A DNA stretch of 64,000 bases from Marivibrio sp040218065 (GTDB lineage Bacteria > Pseudomonadota > Alphaproteobacteria > UBA8366 > Aestuariispiraceae). This document shows positions 8,232-16,624 of the stretch, in pieces. The DNA lies in the NCBI RefSeq assembly GCF_040218065.1, contig NZ_JAVJQE010000013.1, positions 558,001-622,000 of the forward strand, read 5' to 3'. How positions within the stretch are numbered: the first letter of the stretch is position 1; each line of letters opens with the position of its first letter. Below the pieces are notes generated by a model that was not told the DNA's origin, ran no database searches, and saw nothing but the letters and a program-made list of their open reading frames with translations. The translations under genes and the position numbers were made by a program.

Positions 8232-9476
8232 ATGGACCGCAATATGTTCTGGCGAAACCTGCTCTCTTCGCTGCCGACCGCCCTCGCGGCGCTGACGCTG
8301 TGGGCCGTCGCGGGCGCGCCGGCGGGCGCGCAGGCGATCACCGACGTGCGCAGCGGGGTGCATGAGGCGCAGACCCGGTTCGTCATCGAATTGGACAGCG
8401 CCCAGCCCTTTCGCGCCTTCGTGCTGACTAACCCGCACCGCGCGGTGATCGACCTGCCCGACGTCGAATGGCGCGGCAGCCCCCCGCACCAGCAGCAAGG
8501 CGTCGGACTTATCGGCAATCTCCGCTACGGCCTGTTTCGACCGGGCATCAGCCGCGTCGTGATCGACTTGAAGGGTCCGGCGACGATCGCGGCCGCCTTC
8601 CCGCTCGACGCAGGCGGCGGCTCGGGACCGCGCATCGTGGTCGATCTCAAACCCGATTCCGGCCAGGCGGCGGCGACGCAGGAGCCGGTCGCGTCCGCCG
8701 GGTGGAGCGATTACGCCCAGCGGCTGGAGAAATCCTCCACCGCCACCGCCAGCCTCGCCCCGCCGGAGCCGGCGGCGTCGGGTAAGCGCATCGTGGTTCT
8801 GGATCCCGGCCACGGCGGCGTCGATCCGGGCGCGATCGGCGTCTCGGGCGCCTATGAGAAAGACATCGTGCTGGGCATCGCCAAAGCGTTGAAAGACGCA
8901 TTGGAGCGCACCGGACGTTACGAGGTGGTGCTGACCCGCGACCGTGACGTCTATCTGCCGCTGCGCGAGCGGTATCAGGTCGCCCATGACGTGGAGGCGG
9001 AGTTGTTCGTCTCCCTGCATGCGGACGCGCACCCCTCGCGCTCTTTGCGCGGCGCATCGGTCTACACCTTGTCCGACACGGCCTCCGATTCCGAGGCCGC
9101 CGCACTCGCGCGCAAGGAAAACAAATCGGACGTGATCGCGGGCGCCGACCTCTCCGGCTACACCACCGAGGTCTCCTCGATCCTGATCGATTTGGCCCAA
9201 CAGAGCGTCAACGAGAACAGCTGGCATTTCGCGGAAATGCTGGTCGACGATCTGGCGCGCGAGGTTCGGGTCTTGAACAACACCCACCGTTTCGCCGGCT
9301 TCGCGGTTCTGAAGTCGCCGAACGTGCCGTCGGTGCTGGTGGAGCTCGGCTACCTCTCCAACCGCGACGACGAGCGGCTGTTGAAGACGGACGATTACCG
9401 CGGGCGCGTCGCCCGCGCGCTGACCCGCGCCGTCGACCGCTATTTTGAACGGCAGGAGCGGTTGAGCCGGTCGTGA
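8232..9476 (+). CDS. amiC: N-acetylmuramoyl-L-alanine amidase, AmiC type (AMIN + Amidase_3)
   Basis: This periplasmic zinc amidase cuts the stem peptide from glycan strands to split daughter cells. The 414-residue product starts with a signal peptide (LPTALAALTLWAVAGAPAGA). An AMIN domain (about residues 35-140) targets such enzymes to the division site. After a linker, the Amidase_3 domain has IVVLDPGHGGVDPGAIG (zinc His), KDIVLGIAKALK, SLHADAH (zinc His) and a C-terminal VPSVLVELGYLSN (catalytic Glu). ATG 8232 sits next to a GGGG tract; ATG 8244 is a possible alternative start. mrcA follows in the same direction, giving a cell-wall pair. Confidence 0.93.
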   Translation: MDRNMFWRNLLSSLPTALAALTLWAVAGAPAGAQAITDVRSGVHEAQTRFVIELDSAQPFRAFVLTNPHRAVIDLPDVEWRGSPPHQQQGVGLIGNLRYGLFRPGISRVVIDLKGPATIAAAFPLDAGGGSGPRIVVDLKPDSGQAAATQEPVASAGWSDYAQRLEKSSTATASLAPPEPAASGKRIVVLDPGHGGVDPGAIGVSGAYEKDIVLGIAKALKDALERTGRYEVVLTRDRDVYLPLRERYQVAHDVEAELFVSLHADAHPSRSLRGASVYTLSDTASDSEAAALARKENKSDVIAGADLSGYTTEVSSILIDLAQQSVNENSWHFAEMLVDDLAREVRVLNNTHRFAGFAVLKSPNVPSVLVELGYLSNRDDERLLKTDDYRGRVARALTRAVDRYFERQERLSRS

Positions 9477-9635
9477 GGCCCCGGCGTCACGGTGCAGAAT
9501 CCGCCCCGATCCCGGCGCCGAACGGTCGCTTTTCCCGGTTAGTTTGGCTATACATCGCTGGGGGGCGTTCGTGCGAACGCGGCGCGTCGGCCGGACGGTC
9601 GGCGCGCTGAACCGAGGGTGCAAGACGGCGGTCAC

Positions 9636-12167
9636 ATGCGTGCATTGAAGCTCTTCGGGGTCCTGGTGGGCCTGTTCATTCTGCTCGGCGCGGCCGGCGT
9701 CGGGGCGGCGGTCTACGGGCTGTGGCATTACGGCCAGGATTTGCCGGACTATCGCCAGCTGGCCGACTATCAGCCGCCGACGGCGACGCGCGTCCACGGC
9801 GGCGACGGCCGACTGATCGCCGAATTCGCGACCGAGCGCCGCGTCTTCGTGCCCATCGAGGCCATGCCCAAGCGCCTGATCCACGGCTTCATCGCGGCCG
9901 AGGATCAGAACTTCTTCCGCCATTCCGGCGTCGATTTCATCGCATTGGCCCGCGCCGTGGTCGTCAACGTCCAGAATTATCTGGAGGACCGGCGCCCTAT
10001 CGGCGCCTCCACCATCACCCAGCAGGTGGCGAAGAACTTCCTGCTGACCAACGAGGTCTCCATCGAGCGCAAGATCAAGGAGGCGATCCTCGCCTTCCGG
10101 ATCGAGCGCGCGCTCTCCAAGGAGCGCATTCTGGAGCTCTATCTGAACGAAATCTATCTCGGCTCGGGCTCGTACGGGGTGGCCGCGGCGGCGCTCAACT
10201 ATTTCGACAAGAGCCTGGACGAGCTGACGGTCGAGGAGATCGCCTACCTCGCCGCCCTGCCGAAAGCGCCGAACAACTACCACCCGACCCGCAAGACCGA
10301 GGCGGCTATCGCCCGGCGCAACTGGGTGCTGGGCCGGATGCGCGAAGAAGGCTTCATCGACGCCGCGACCGAACAGGACGCCGCCGCCAAACCGCTGGAG
10401 GCGCGCCGGCGCACGGATCTGGACACTGTCGCCGCCGACTATTTCGTCGAGGAGGTGCGCCGCGAATTGGTCGACCGCTTCGGCGAGAACGGGCTTTATG
10501 AGGGCGGGCTGTTCGTTCACACGACGCTCGACGCCGACCTACAGCGTTACGCCCGCGACGCGCTGCGAGACGGGCTTCTGGCCTACGACCGGCGCCACGG
10601 CTGGCGCGGGCCGGCGGCCGCCATCGACCTCACGGCGCTCGGCGACGGCCCCGACGCCTGGGCGCAGGCGCTGGCCGAGGTTCCCAACCCGCCGGGCAAT
10701 CCCGGCTGGCGTCTCGCCGTCGTGCTGGCGGTCGAAAAGGAGGAAGCGACGCTCGGCCTGAACCGGCTCGACGATTCGGGGGTGGCGGCCGGCCGCATCC
10801 CTCGGCGCGAGCTGACTTGGGCGCGCGCGCACAACGGCTATGACGAGGATCTCGGCCCGACGATCTCCTCGGTCGAGCAGGTGTTGAGCCCCGGCGACGT
10901 CGTGCTGGTCGAAGCCGTGCGCGAAGGCCGCCCCCGCGAAGAGGGCGGCGAGCCGGTCGAGTATCCGGAGGGGACGTACGCCCTGCGGCAGATACCGGAA
11001 ATCAGCGGCGGCGTCGTGGCGATGGATCCCCACACCGGCCGGGTGCTGGCGATGTCCGGCGGCTGGAGCTTCGAGATCAGCCAGTTCAACCGCGCGACCC
11101 AGGCCGAGCGTCAGCCCGGCTCCGCCTTCAAGCCCTTCGTCTATCTGACCGCGCTGGAGAACGGCTTCACGCCGGCCACCATCATCCTCGACGCGCCTTT
11201 CGTGATCGATCAAGGCGAGGGCTTGGGCAAGTGGAAGCCGGCCAACTTCTCGCGCAAATTCTACGGGCCGAGCCCGATGCGCCTCGGCATCGAGAAGTCG
11301 CGCAACCTGATGACCGTGCGCCTCGCCCAAGCGGTCGGCATGGAGAAGGTCTCGGCCCTCGCCGAGGATTTCGGCATCATGGAGAGCATGCCGGAGCAAC
11401 TGGCCATGGCGCTCGGCGCCGGGACCGTGCGGGTGATCGACATGGCGAGCGCCTACGCCGCCCTGGTCAACGGCGGCAAGAAGATCGCCCCGACGCTGGT
11501 CGACCGGGTGCAGGACCGCCACGGCCGCATCGTCTATCGCCACGATCAACGCGACTGCGCGGGTTGCCGGGCGGAGTTCTGGGATCGTCAGGCCGTCCCG
11601 GAGCTGCCGGATCCGCGCCCGCGCCTCGTCTCGGCCACCAGCGCCTATCAGATCGTCAGCATGCTGGAGGGCGTGGTCCAACGCGGCACCGGCCGGCGCA
11701 TCGCCGAGATCGGCAAGCCGCTCGCCGGCAAGACGGGCACGACGAACGACAGCAAGGACACTTGGTTCATGGGCTTCTCGCCCGATCTCGTGTTCGGCGT
11801 CTTCGTCGGCTTCGACACGCCCGCCCCGCTGGGCAAGCAGCCCTGGGGCGGACAGGAGACAGGCTCCTCGGTCGCCGCGCCGATCTTCAAGGCCTTCATG
11901 GAGAAGGCTCTGGCCGACCAGCCGGCGATCCCCTTCCGCACCCCGCCGGGCGTGCGCATGGTGCGGATCGACGCCGACACCGGCGCGCTCGCCTCGCCGT
12001 CGAGCCGCTCGGTCATCTCGGAAGCCTTCAAGGTCGGCACCGAGCCGGGGGCGAGCGGCGGGCGGCGCCTGCTGGACGGCGGCGACGGCGCGCCCGGCGA
12101 CGAGACCGCCCCCAGCGCCGCCGCCCCCGCCCCTGCAACCGACGACGCGCCGAGCGGGCTTTACTGA
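9636..12167 (+). CDS. mrcA: Penicillin-binding protein 1A (bifunctional transglycosylase/transpeptidase)
   Basis: This class A PBP polymerises lipid II and cross-links peptidoglycan at the inner membrane. The sequence shows one N-terminal membrane helix (LFGVLVGLFILLGAAGVGAA). The GT51 glycosyltransferase domain follows, with AAEDQNFFRHSGVD (catalytic Glu), GASTITQQVAKN and RKIKEAILA. An OB-like insert comes next. The transpeptidase has QPGSAFKPFVY (S-x-x-K), SRNLM (S-x-N) and GKTGTTND (K-T-G). The ATG at 9636 gives 843 residues; a GTG six codons upstream is an alternative. The C-terminus is an Ala/Pro/Asp-rich tail. Confidence 0.96.
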   Translation: MRALKLFGVLVGLFILLGAAGVGAAVYGLWHYGQDLPDYRQLADYQPPTATRVHGGDGRLIAEFATERRVFVPIEAMPKRLIHGFIAAEDQNFFRHSGVDFIALARAVVVNVQNYLEDRRPIGASTITQQVAKNFLLTNEVSIERKIKEAILAFRIERALSKERILELYLNEIYLGSGSYGVAAAALNYFDKSLDELTVEEIAYLAALPKAPNNYHPTRKTEAAIARRNWVLGRMREEGFIDAATEQDAAAKPLEARRRTDLDTVAADYFVEEVRRELVDRFGENGLYEGGLFVHTTLDADLQRYARDALRDGLLAYDRRHGWRGPAAAIDLTALGDGPDAWAQALAEVPNPPGNPGWRLAVVLAVEKEEATLGLNRLDDSGVAAGRIPRRELTWARAHNGYDEDLGPTISSVEQVLSPGDVVLVEAVREGRPREEGGEPVEYPEGTYALRQIPEISGGVVAMDPHTGRVLAMSGGWSFEISQFNRATQAERQPGSAFKPFVYLTALENGFTPATIILDAPFVIDQGEGLGKWKPANFSRKFYGPSPMRLGIEKSRNLMTVRLAQAVGMEKVSALAEDFGIMESMPEQLAMALGAGTVRVIDMASAYAALVNGGKKIAPTLVDRVQDRHGRIVYRHDQRDCAGCRAEFWDRQAVPELPDPRPRLVSATSAYQIVSMLEGVVQRGTGRRIAEIGKPLAGKTGTTNDSKDTWFMGFSPDLVFGVFVGFDTPAPLGKQPWGGQETGSSVAAPIFKAFMEKALADQPAIPFRTPPGVRMVRIDADTGALASPSSRSVISEAFKVGTEPGASGGRRLLDGGDGAPGDETAPSAAAPAPATDDAPSGLY

Positions 12168-12685
12168 GCGTCACAGAGCGTCGGCTTTCGCGCCAAGGTC
12201 CGCCCGACCTCACGCCGCCAGTCCGTGCCGGCCGCGATCGGTGCTGACGGTCGTCAGCGCGCGGGTCCATGCCCAAGCAAACTGAAACGCGCGTCACCCC
12301 GGCCGGAGCGACAGCGCAGCGCCGGGGGAGCCGGCGCCGATACGCCGCGCCGGCGCCGACCCCCCCCCCACCGGGTCGCCCGGATCAAGTCCGGGCTGAC
12401 GGCCATGGGGCGCTGAAGACCATCGGGGCTGAGGCGCGGCCATGCAGGGCTTAGGCGGAGCCGACATTCAGCCGCTCCCGATAGGCCGCGCGCGCGGCCG
12501 GTCCGCCGGCTGCGGACCTGCACGGTTTCGTCCGCTTGGCGCTCCGCCTTATCGTTCATCGCGTGGGAGGAAGCGGCGCCGTTACCCGCGCCGCCCCTTT
12601 ACGCCGCGCCCCGCTTCGCGTATCCCCCAACGCGATGGTGCGGGCCTTCCGCGCCGGTACGATTTTGCAAGACTGCGAGGATCCG
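12168..12685. other. Intergenic region between mrcA and prfB
   Basis: About 520 nt without a recognisable gene. It contains a run of ten C at 12360-12369, the REP-like element at 12379-12401, and a stretch of G/C-rich sequence. The prfB ribosome-binding site (GCGAGG) is at 12675-12680. No tRNA or conserved small ORF was recognised. Confidence 0.5.
12379..12401. repeat. REP-like palindromic intergenic element (CAAG-loop type)
   Basis: Arms cccgga and tccggg enclose the loop tcaag, followed by ctgacg. It has the same format as the element at 4532-4553. Confidence 0.5.
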
Positions 12686-13811
12686 ATGCGTGCGGAAACC
12701 CAAGCGGTGGTCGACGAGCTGCGGCAGTCGTTGACCCTGCTGAGGAGGCATCTTTGACTGGGACGCCTCGAATAAGCGACTGATGGAGCTCAATGCGCGG
12801 GTCGAGGACCCGACGCTGTGGGACGATCCCGACGAGGCCCAGAAGGTGATGCGCGAGCGCGCGGCGCTCGAGTCCGCGATCAACGGCTTCACCGCGCTCG
12901 AACAGGGGCTTGAGGACAATATAGAGCTGGTCGAGCTCGCCGAAGCCGAAGAGGACGAGAGCGTGCTCGCCGAGGCGGAGAGCGCGCTCAAGGACCTTAA
13001 GGAGCGCGCCGCGAAGCTGGAGATCGAGAGCCTGCTTTCGGGCGAGGCCGATTCCAACAACGCCTTCCTCGAAGTCCACGCCGGCGCGGGCGGGACGGAG
13101 TCTCAGGACTGGGCCTCGATGCTGCTGCGCATGTATTACCGTTGGGCCGAAAAGAAGGGCTACAAGGTCGAGCTGATCGAGGAGAGCCCGGGCGAAGAGG
13201 CCGGCATCAAGTCGACCACCCTCAAGATCGAGGGCCACAACGCCTACGGCTGGCTGAAGACCGAGACCGGCGTCCACCGCCTGGTCCGAATCAGCCCCTT
13301 CGACAGCCAAGCGCGCCGGCATACGAGCTTCTCCTCCGTCACCGTCTCGCCGGAGATCGACGACAACATCGAGGTCGCGATCGAGGATAAGGACCTGCGC
13401 GTCGACACCTACCGCGCCTCGGGCGCCGGCGGCCAGCACGTCAACCGGACGGATTCGGCCGTGCGCATGACGCACATCCCGACCGGCATCGTGGTGCAGT
13501 GTCAGAACGACCGCTCGCAGCACAAGAACCGGGCGACCGCGATGAAGATGCTGCAGTCGCGCCTCTACGAGCTGGAGTTGAAGAAGCGCGAGGAGGCGGC
13601 GGCGGCCGACTACGACGAGAAGTCGGAGATCGGCTGGGGCCACCAGATCCGCTCCTACGTGCTGCAACCCTATCAGATGGTGAAGGATCTGCGCACAGGC
13701 GTGGAGACGGGCAATCCCGACGCCGTCCTCGACGGCGCCCTCGACCCCTTCCTCGAAGCCGCGCTCGCCGCCAAGATCGACAAGGGCGAGGACGAGGCGG
13801 CGGAGGCGTAG
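12686..13811 (+). CDS. prfB: Peptide chain release factor 2 (RF2), with programmed +1 frameshift
   Basis: RF2 reads UAA and UGA and triggers peptide release. The gene is in two frames: 12686-12754 encodes 23 residues ending LLRRHL, then an in-frame TGA. After a +1 shift the frame continues from GAC at 12756 (DWDASNKRLMELNARVEDP) to TAG at 13809, giving 374 residues. Family motifs are the codon-reading tripeptide SPF in VRISPFDSQARRH and the catalytic GGQ in SGAGGQHVNRTDSAV. Length and order are normal for RF2. Annotations starting at 12783 would miss about 32 residues. Confidence 0.96.
12743..12758 (+). promoter_or_regulatory. prfB programmed +1 frameshift site
   Basis: The sequence aggaggcatctttgac carries an internal Shine-Dalgarno (AGGAGG, 12743-12748), three spacer bases, the slippery CTT (12752-12754), then TGA followed by C. 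This is the classical autoregulatory signal: low RF2 leads to slow termination at TGA and a shift into the RF2 frame. Spacing and the C after TGA match the established E. coli signal. Confidence 0.95.
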
Positions 13812-13814
13812 AAC

Positions 13815-14165
13815 CGACCGACCGTCGTCGCCAGCAGGGCGGCGAGGTCGTCGGCCTGGAGCTGCGCCTCCTCCGCGCGCCGCTCCTGAAAGACCGCCAG
13901 ACGATCGTCGATCGTCTCGCTTTCCGGCGGGCGGTTCTGCGCGGCGAGGCGCTTGCGCCGCCGCCGAATGTTGGCGAGCGTCCGGTCGGTCTCCCCGCCC
14001 GGTTTGGCCCAGCCGTCGACGGTGAGGCCGCGCTTGCGCTGGAAGGCCCCGATCGCCTGGGCGGCGCGATCGGGGGTGGCGATGCTGGCCGCGTCCTCCG
14101 CCTCCCCCGCCTTGCCTTTCGCCCCGTCCGCCCCGACCTTCTGGGGCGGCGGGCGCCTGTCGCGC
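13815..14165 (-). pseudogene. Remnant of a peptidoglycan-binding-domain protein
   Basis: The minus strand of this gap encodes, in a frame with no ATG, a convincing stretch. It reads AIGAFQRKRGLTVDGWAKPGG followed by ETDRTLANIRRRRKRLA and a charged helix (ETIDDRLAVFQERRAEEAQL). The first part resembles a peptidoglycan-binding repeat (FQRxxGLxVDGxxGxxT). There is no start codon upstream, because the antiporter gene begins at 14191. The frame runs on past the natural end into prfB antisense before stopping near 13674. I read this as a truncated relic; a short gene with an unusual start cannot be excluded. Confidence 0.4.
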
Positions 14166-14190
14166 CTGCGGCGGCGAGGGGGAGGCCCCG

Positions 14191-15231
14191 ATGCTGGAGG
14201 ATCTGTCGACGGCGGCGCTTGTGGGCGCGTTGGGCGTGGCGGCGGCGGTGGTGTTCGCCGCTGGCGTGAAGATCACGCGCCTCGCCGACGTGCTGGCCGA
14301 CCGGACCGGCCTGGGCGAGGCGCTGGCGGGCGCGGTGCTGTTGGGCGCGGCGACGTCGCTGTCCGGCGTCGTCGTCTCGATCGTCAGCGCGATCGAAGGG
14401 CGCCCGTCGCTCGCCTTTTCCAACAGCATCGGCGGGATCGCGGCGCAGACGGCGTTCCTGGCGATCGCCGACCTCACCTACCGCAAGGCCAATCTGGAAC
14501 ATGCGGCGGCGGAACTCGCCAACATCTTCCAGGCGCTGGTCCTAGTGGTGCTGCTGGCGCTGCCGTTCCTCGCCTTCACCCTGCCGGAGGCGACGCTGTG
14601 GGCGGTGCATCCGGTCTCGCTCGTCATCCCCGCGCTTTACGTCGGCTCGCTGATCGCGAGCCGGGCGGTGCGCGAAGCGCCGATGTGGCGCGCCGTCAGC
14701 ACCGCCGAGACCCGCGACGACGCGCCGGAGGACGAGAGCGCAGCCACCCGGCGCCAATCCACCGCCCGGCTGGTCGCCGTCTTCCTGGGCCTCATGGCGG
14801 CGATGGGCGCGGCCGGCTGGGCGATCGCGGTGAGCGCGGGCGAACTCTCAGGGCGGCTCGGCGTCTCGGAGACGCTCTTGGGCGTGCTGGCGACGGCGGT
14901 CATCACCTCCCTGCCCGAACTGGTGACGACGTTGATCGCGATCCGCCGCGGGGCCTTGCAGTTGGCCGTCGGCGGCATCATCGGCGGCAACACCTTCGAC
15001 ACCCTGTTCCTGTCGGCCGCCGACGTCGCCTATCGCGACGGCTCGCTCTATCATGCGGTGCAGTTGCAGGATTACTTCTGGGTCGTGACCGCGCTGCTGA
15101 TGACCTGCGTCGTCACGGGCGGCCTGATCGTGCGGGAGCGCGAAGGGCCGGGCCGCATCGGGCTGGAGAGCGTGACGCTGCTGACGCTCTACGCCGGCGC
15201 GGTCGCGGCGCAGGTGCTGCTGGAGGGGTGA
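14191..15231 (+). CDS. Sodium/calcium exchanger family membrane protein (CaCA)
   Basis: This is an inner-membrane cation antiporter of 346 residues with about ten hydrophobic segments in two halves. The first alpha repeat is GAATSLSGVVVSIVSAIEG plus FSNSIGGIAAQT. The second is TAVITSLPELVTTLIAIRRG plus AVGGIIGGNTFDTL. These show the (S/T)-x-P-E and G-x-N-x-x-D/N-type ion-site pattern; the first repeat has SLSG where many members have a Pro-Glu. A polar cytoplasmic loop lies between the halves (residues about 165-190). The exchanged ions (Ca2+, Na+ or H+) cannot be read from sequence. Confidence 0.85.
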   Translation: MLEDLSTAALVGALGVAAAVVFAAGVKITRLADVLADRTGLGEALAGAVLLGAATSLSGVVVSIVSAIEGRPSLAFSNSIGGIAAQTAFLAIADLTYRKANLEHAAAELANIFQALVLVVLLALPFLAFTLPEATLWAVHPVSLVIPALYVGSLIASRAVREAPMWRAVSTAETRDDAPEDESAATRRQSTARLVAVFLGLMAAMGAAGWAIAVSAGELSGRLGVSETLLGVLATAVITSLPELVTTLIAIRRGALQLAVGGIIGGNTFDTLFLSAADVAYRDGSLYHAVQLQDYFWVVTALLMTCVVTGGLIVREREGPGRIGLESVTLLTLYAGAVAAQVLLEG

Positions 15232-15307
15232 AGCGCCGCAGCCTTGTCGCGCCGCGCCCCGAGGGGTAGAACCGCCGCGCCCACCCTGACAGGACGGAGA
15301 GCCGCCG

Positions 15308-16624
15308 ATGATCCCGCGCTACAGCCGGCCCGAGATGGCCGCCATCTGGGAGCCTGCGAACAAGTTCCGCATCTGGTTCGAGATCGAGGCGCACGCCTGC
15401 GACGCGCTGGCGGCGCTTGGCGTAATCCCCAAGGAGGCGGCGGCGGCCGTCTGGGAGAAGGGCGACAAGCCCTACAGCCCCGAGCGCATCGCGCGCATCG
15501 ACGCGATCGAGGCGGAGACCAAGCACGACGTCATCGCCTTCACGACCGAGCTGTCGGAGCAGGTGGGCGAGCCGGCGCGCTTCGTCCATCAGGGCATGAC
15601 CTCCTCGGACGTGTTGGACACCTGCCTGAACGTGCAGCTCGTCCAAGCCGCCGAGATTTTGCTGGCCGACATGGACCGGCTGCTGGCGGCGCTGAAGAAC
15701 CGCGCGGAGGAGCACAAGTTCACCGTCACCATCGGGCGCAGCCACGGCATCCACGCCGAGCCGACAACCTTCGGCCTGAAGCTCGCCGGACACTACGCCG
15801 CCTTCGCGCGCGGCCGCGCGCGGCTCGAGGCTGCACGGGCCGAAATCGCGACCTGCGCCATCTCCGGCGCGGTCGGCACCTTCGCAAACATCGACCCGGC
15901 CGTGGAGGTCCACGTCGCCGAGAAGCTCGGCTTGCAGCCCGAGCCGATGTCGACCCAGGTGATCCCGCGCGATCGGCACGCGGCCTTCTTCGCGACGCTG
16001 GCGGTGATCGCCGGCTCGATCGAGAATCTGTCGGTCGAGATCCGCCACCTGCAGCGCACGGAAGTGCGCGAAGCCGAGGAGTTCTTCTCCAAGGGCCAGA
16101 AGGGCTCCAGCGCCATGCCGCACAAACGCAATCCGGTGCTGACCGAAAATCTGACGGGCCTCGCCCGGATGGTGCGCAGCTACGCGCTGCCCGCCCTGGA
16201 GAACGTTGCGCTGTGGCATGAGCGCGACATCTCCCACAGCTCGGTCGAGCGGATGATCGGGCCGGATTCGACCGTGACCCTCGACTTCGCGCTCAACCGT
16301 CTCGCCGGCGTGGTGGAGAAGCTGGTGGTCTATCCCGAGCAGATGCAGGCGAATCTCGATCGCCTCGGCGGCCTGCACAATTCCCAGCGCGTGCTCCTGA
16401 ACCTGACGCAGGCCGGGGTGAGCCGCGAGGACGCCTACCGCCTCGTCCAGCGCAACGCGATGGAGAGCTGGCGGACCGGCACGAGCTTCCAGGAACTCCT
16501 GAAAGCCGACCCGGAAGTCGCCGGCCCGCTCGGCCAAGAAGCAATCGACGATCTATTCGATATCGGCTACCACATGAAGCATGTGGAGACGATCTTCGCG
16601 CGCGTGTTCGGCGCGGCGGGCTGA
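15308..16624 (+). CDS. purB: Adenylosuccinate lyase
   Basis: PurB acts twice in purine synthesis: it releases fumarate from SAICAR and from adenylosuccinate. The 438-residue product contains MTSSDVLDTCLNVQL, the TIGRSHGIHAEPTTFGLK segment with a catalytic His, and the superfamily signature SSAMPHKRNPVLTENLTGL with the mobile catalytic Ser. The start at 15308 is preceded by GGACGGAGAGCCGCCG. The last 44 nt overlap the next gene in another frame. Confidence 0.97.
   Translation: MIPRYSRPEMAAIWEPANKFRIWFEIEAHACDALAALGVIPKEAAAAVWEKGDKPYSPERIARIDAIEAETKHDVIAFTTELSEQVGEPARFVHQGMTSSDVLDTCLNVQLVQAAEILLADMDRLLAALKNRAEEHKFTVTIGRSHGIHAEPTTFGLKLAGHYAAFARGRARLEAARAEIATCAISGAVGTFANIDPAVEVHVAEKLGLQPEPMSTQVIPRDRHAAFFATLAVIAGSIENLSVEIRHLQRTEVREAEEFFSKGQKGSSAMPHKRNPVLTENLTGLARMVRSYALPALENVALWHERDISHSSVERMIGPDSTVTLDFALNRLAGVVEKLVVYPEQMQANLDRLGGLHNSQRVLLNLTQAGVSREDAYRLVQRNAMESWRTGTSFQELLKADPEVAGPLGQEAIDDLFDIGYHMKHVETIFARVFGAAG

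Noticed and set aside
8214..10520. Minus-strand open frame of 768 residues opposite the amidase and mrcA
   Set aside because: It is a shadow of two well-supported genes; high G/C makes antisense frames long.
12360..12369. Run of ten C
   Set aside because: It lies in non-coding DNA; it could be a slippage site or a sequencing artefact, but no gene depends on it.
12582..14477. Long minus-strand open frame across prfB
   Set aside because: It is antisense to RF2, which has GGQ and SPF motifs, and shows only shadow composition; the coherent peptidoglycan-binding segment nearby is in a different frame.
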